The notes beneath the pieces were generated by a model. It was not told the DNA's origin. It ran no database searches and saw nothing but the letters and a program-made list of their open reading frames with translations. Position numbers and translations under genes: made by a program. A stretch of DNA of 7,075 nt from a bacterium (lineage in GTDB: Bacteria > Desulfobacterota > UBA8473): positions 1 through 7,075 of the forward strand of contig WOUX01000150.1 of assembly GCA_009773075.1 (NCBI GenBank), written 5' to 3'. Shown one piece after another: positions 6,755-7,075 of the stretch (its first letter is position 1; each line of letters begins with the position of its first letter).

Positions 6755-7075
6755 TTACCTTCCATTTAACTTTTCAGATGTGTTTTTACTGTTTAACTCT
6801 CTGTATCTTGGGAATTTCTCTTTTAACTTTCTGTCGACAACATCAGGCACAAGCTCTTTCACAGAACCACCCATACTTGCCACTTCTTTGATTATTTTAG
6901 AACTGATATAGAACCACCTGTAGCTTGTCATAAGGAAGACCGACTCTATATTTCTGTCCAGTTTTCTGTTCATCAACGCCATTTGGTATTCATATTCAAA
7001 GTCAAGTACTGCCCGGAGCCCTCTCACTACTATATGCACGTTCTGTCTATCCAGATATTCCACCAGAAGGCAGTC
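6755..7075 (-). CDS. coaD: Phosphopantetheine adenylyltransferase, N-terminus off the right edge
   Basis: C-terminal part of the penultimate enzyme of coenzyme A synthesis, which adenylates 4'-phosphopantetheine to dephospho-CoA. The frame runs through the right edge, reading DCLLVEYL at the boundary, so the GTG at 7063 is internal. About 107 residues of a usual 160 are present, and the N-terminal TxxxxGH nucleotide-binding motif is outside the window. Diagnostic blocks seen are VVRGLRAVLDFEYEYQMALM with the substrate-binding arginines, and the ISSxxxK motif in YISSKIIKEVASMGGSV, where the common ISSS reads ISSK. The C-terminal tail (about 20 residues after FPRYREL) is polar and slightly longer than in E. 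coli. It is translationally close to aspC, and both would share a promoter beyond the edge. Confidence 0.95.
   Translation of the reverse strand, partial: DCLLVEYLDRQNVHIVVRGLRAVLDFEYEYQMALMNRKLDRNIESVFLMTSYRWFYISSKIIKEVASMGGSVKELVPDVVDRKLKEKFPRYRELNSKNTSEKLNGR

Overview
The window looks like chromosome from an anaerobic, moderately AT-rich bacterium, most plausibly a Desulfobacterota (former Deltaproteobacteria) or similar syntrophic/sulfate-reducing lineage. This assignment is inference. It rests on an oxygen-sensitive glycyl radical enzyme (GRE) system beside an acyl-CoA dehydrogenase, and on a coaD-aspC pair, an order I recall from Geobacter relatives. No rRNA, tRNA, CRISPR or insertion sequence was seen.

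Left half (1-3941, + strand): a probable catabolic operon. It starts with the C-terminal two-thirds of a GRE whose N-terminus lies off the left edge. Its radical-SAM activating enzyme follows, with two extra [4Fe-4S] ferredoxin-type motifs, and then a 421-residue acyl-CoA dehydrogenase. The GRE keeps the radical glycine and the active-site cysteine, but the motif after the cysteine is GCVY rather than the GCVE of dehydratase and C-N/C-S lyase relatives, so its substrate cannot be assigned. The dehydrogenase has Thr at the MCAD-type catalytic Glu position and Glu at the LCAD/isovaleryl-CoA dehydrogenase-type position. Together they suggest radical chemistry on a compound that is later handled as a CoA thioester; the substrate is unknown.

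Middle (3942-5059): a likely broken remnant of a small two-CxxC protein lies just after the dehydrogenase. It is followed by nth (endonuclease III) on the - strand and a divergent intergenic region with plausible promoters in both directions.

Right half (5060-7075): a stand-alone receiver-domain protein on the + strand has Glu in place of the phospho-acceptor Asp, a degraded acidic pocket and an inserted loop. It is convergent with a tight - strand housekeeping pair, aspC (class Ib aspartate aminotransferase) and coaD (phosphopantetheine adenylyltransferase), the latter cut by the right edge.
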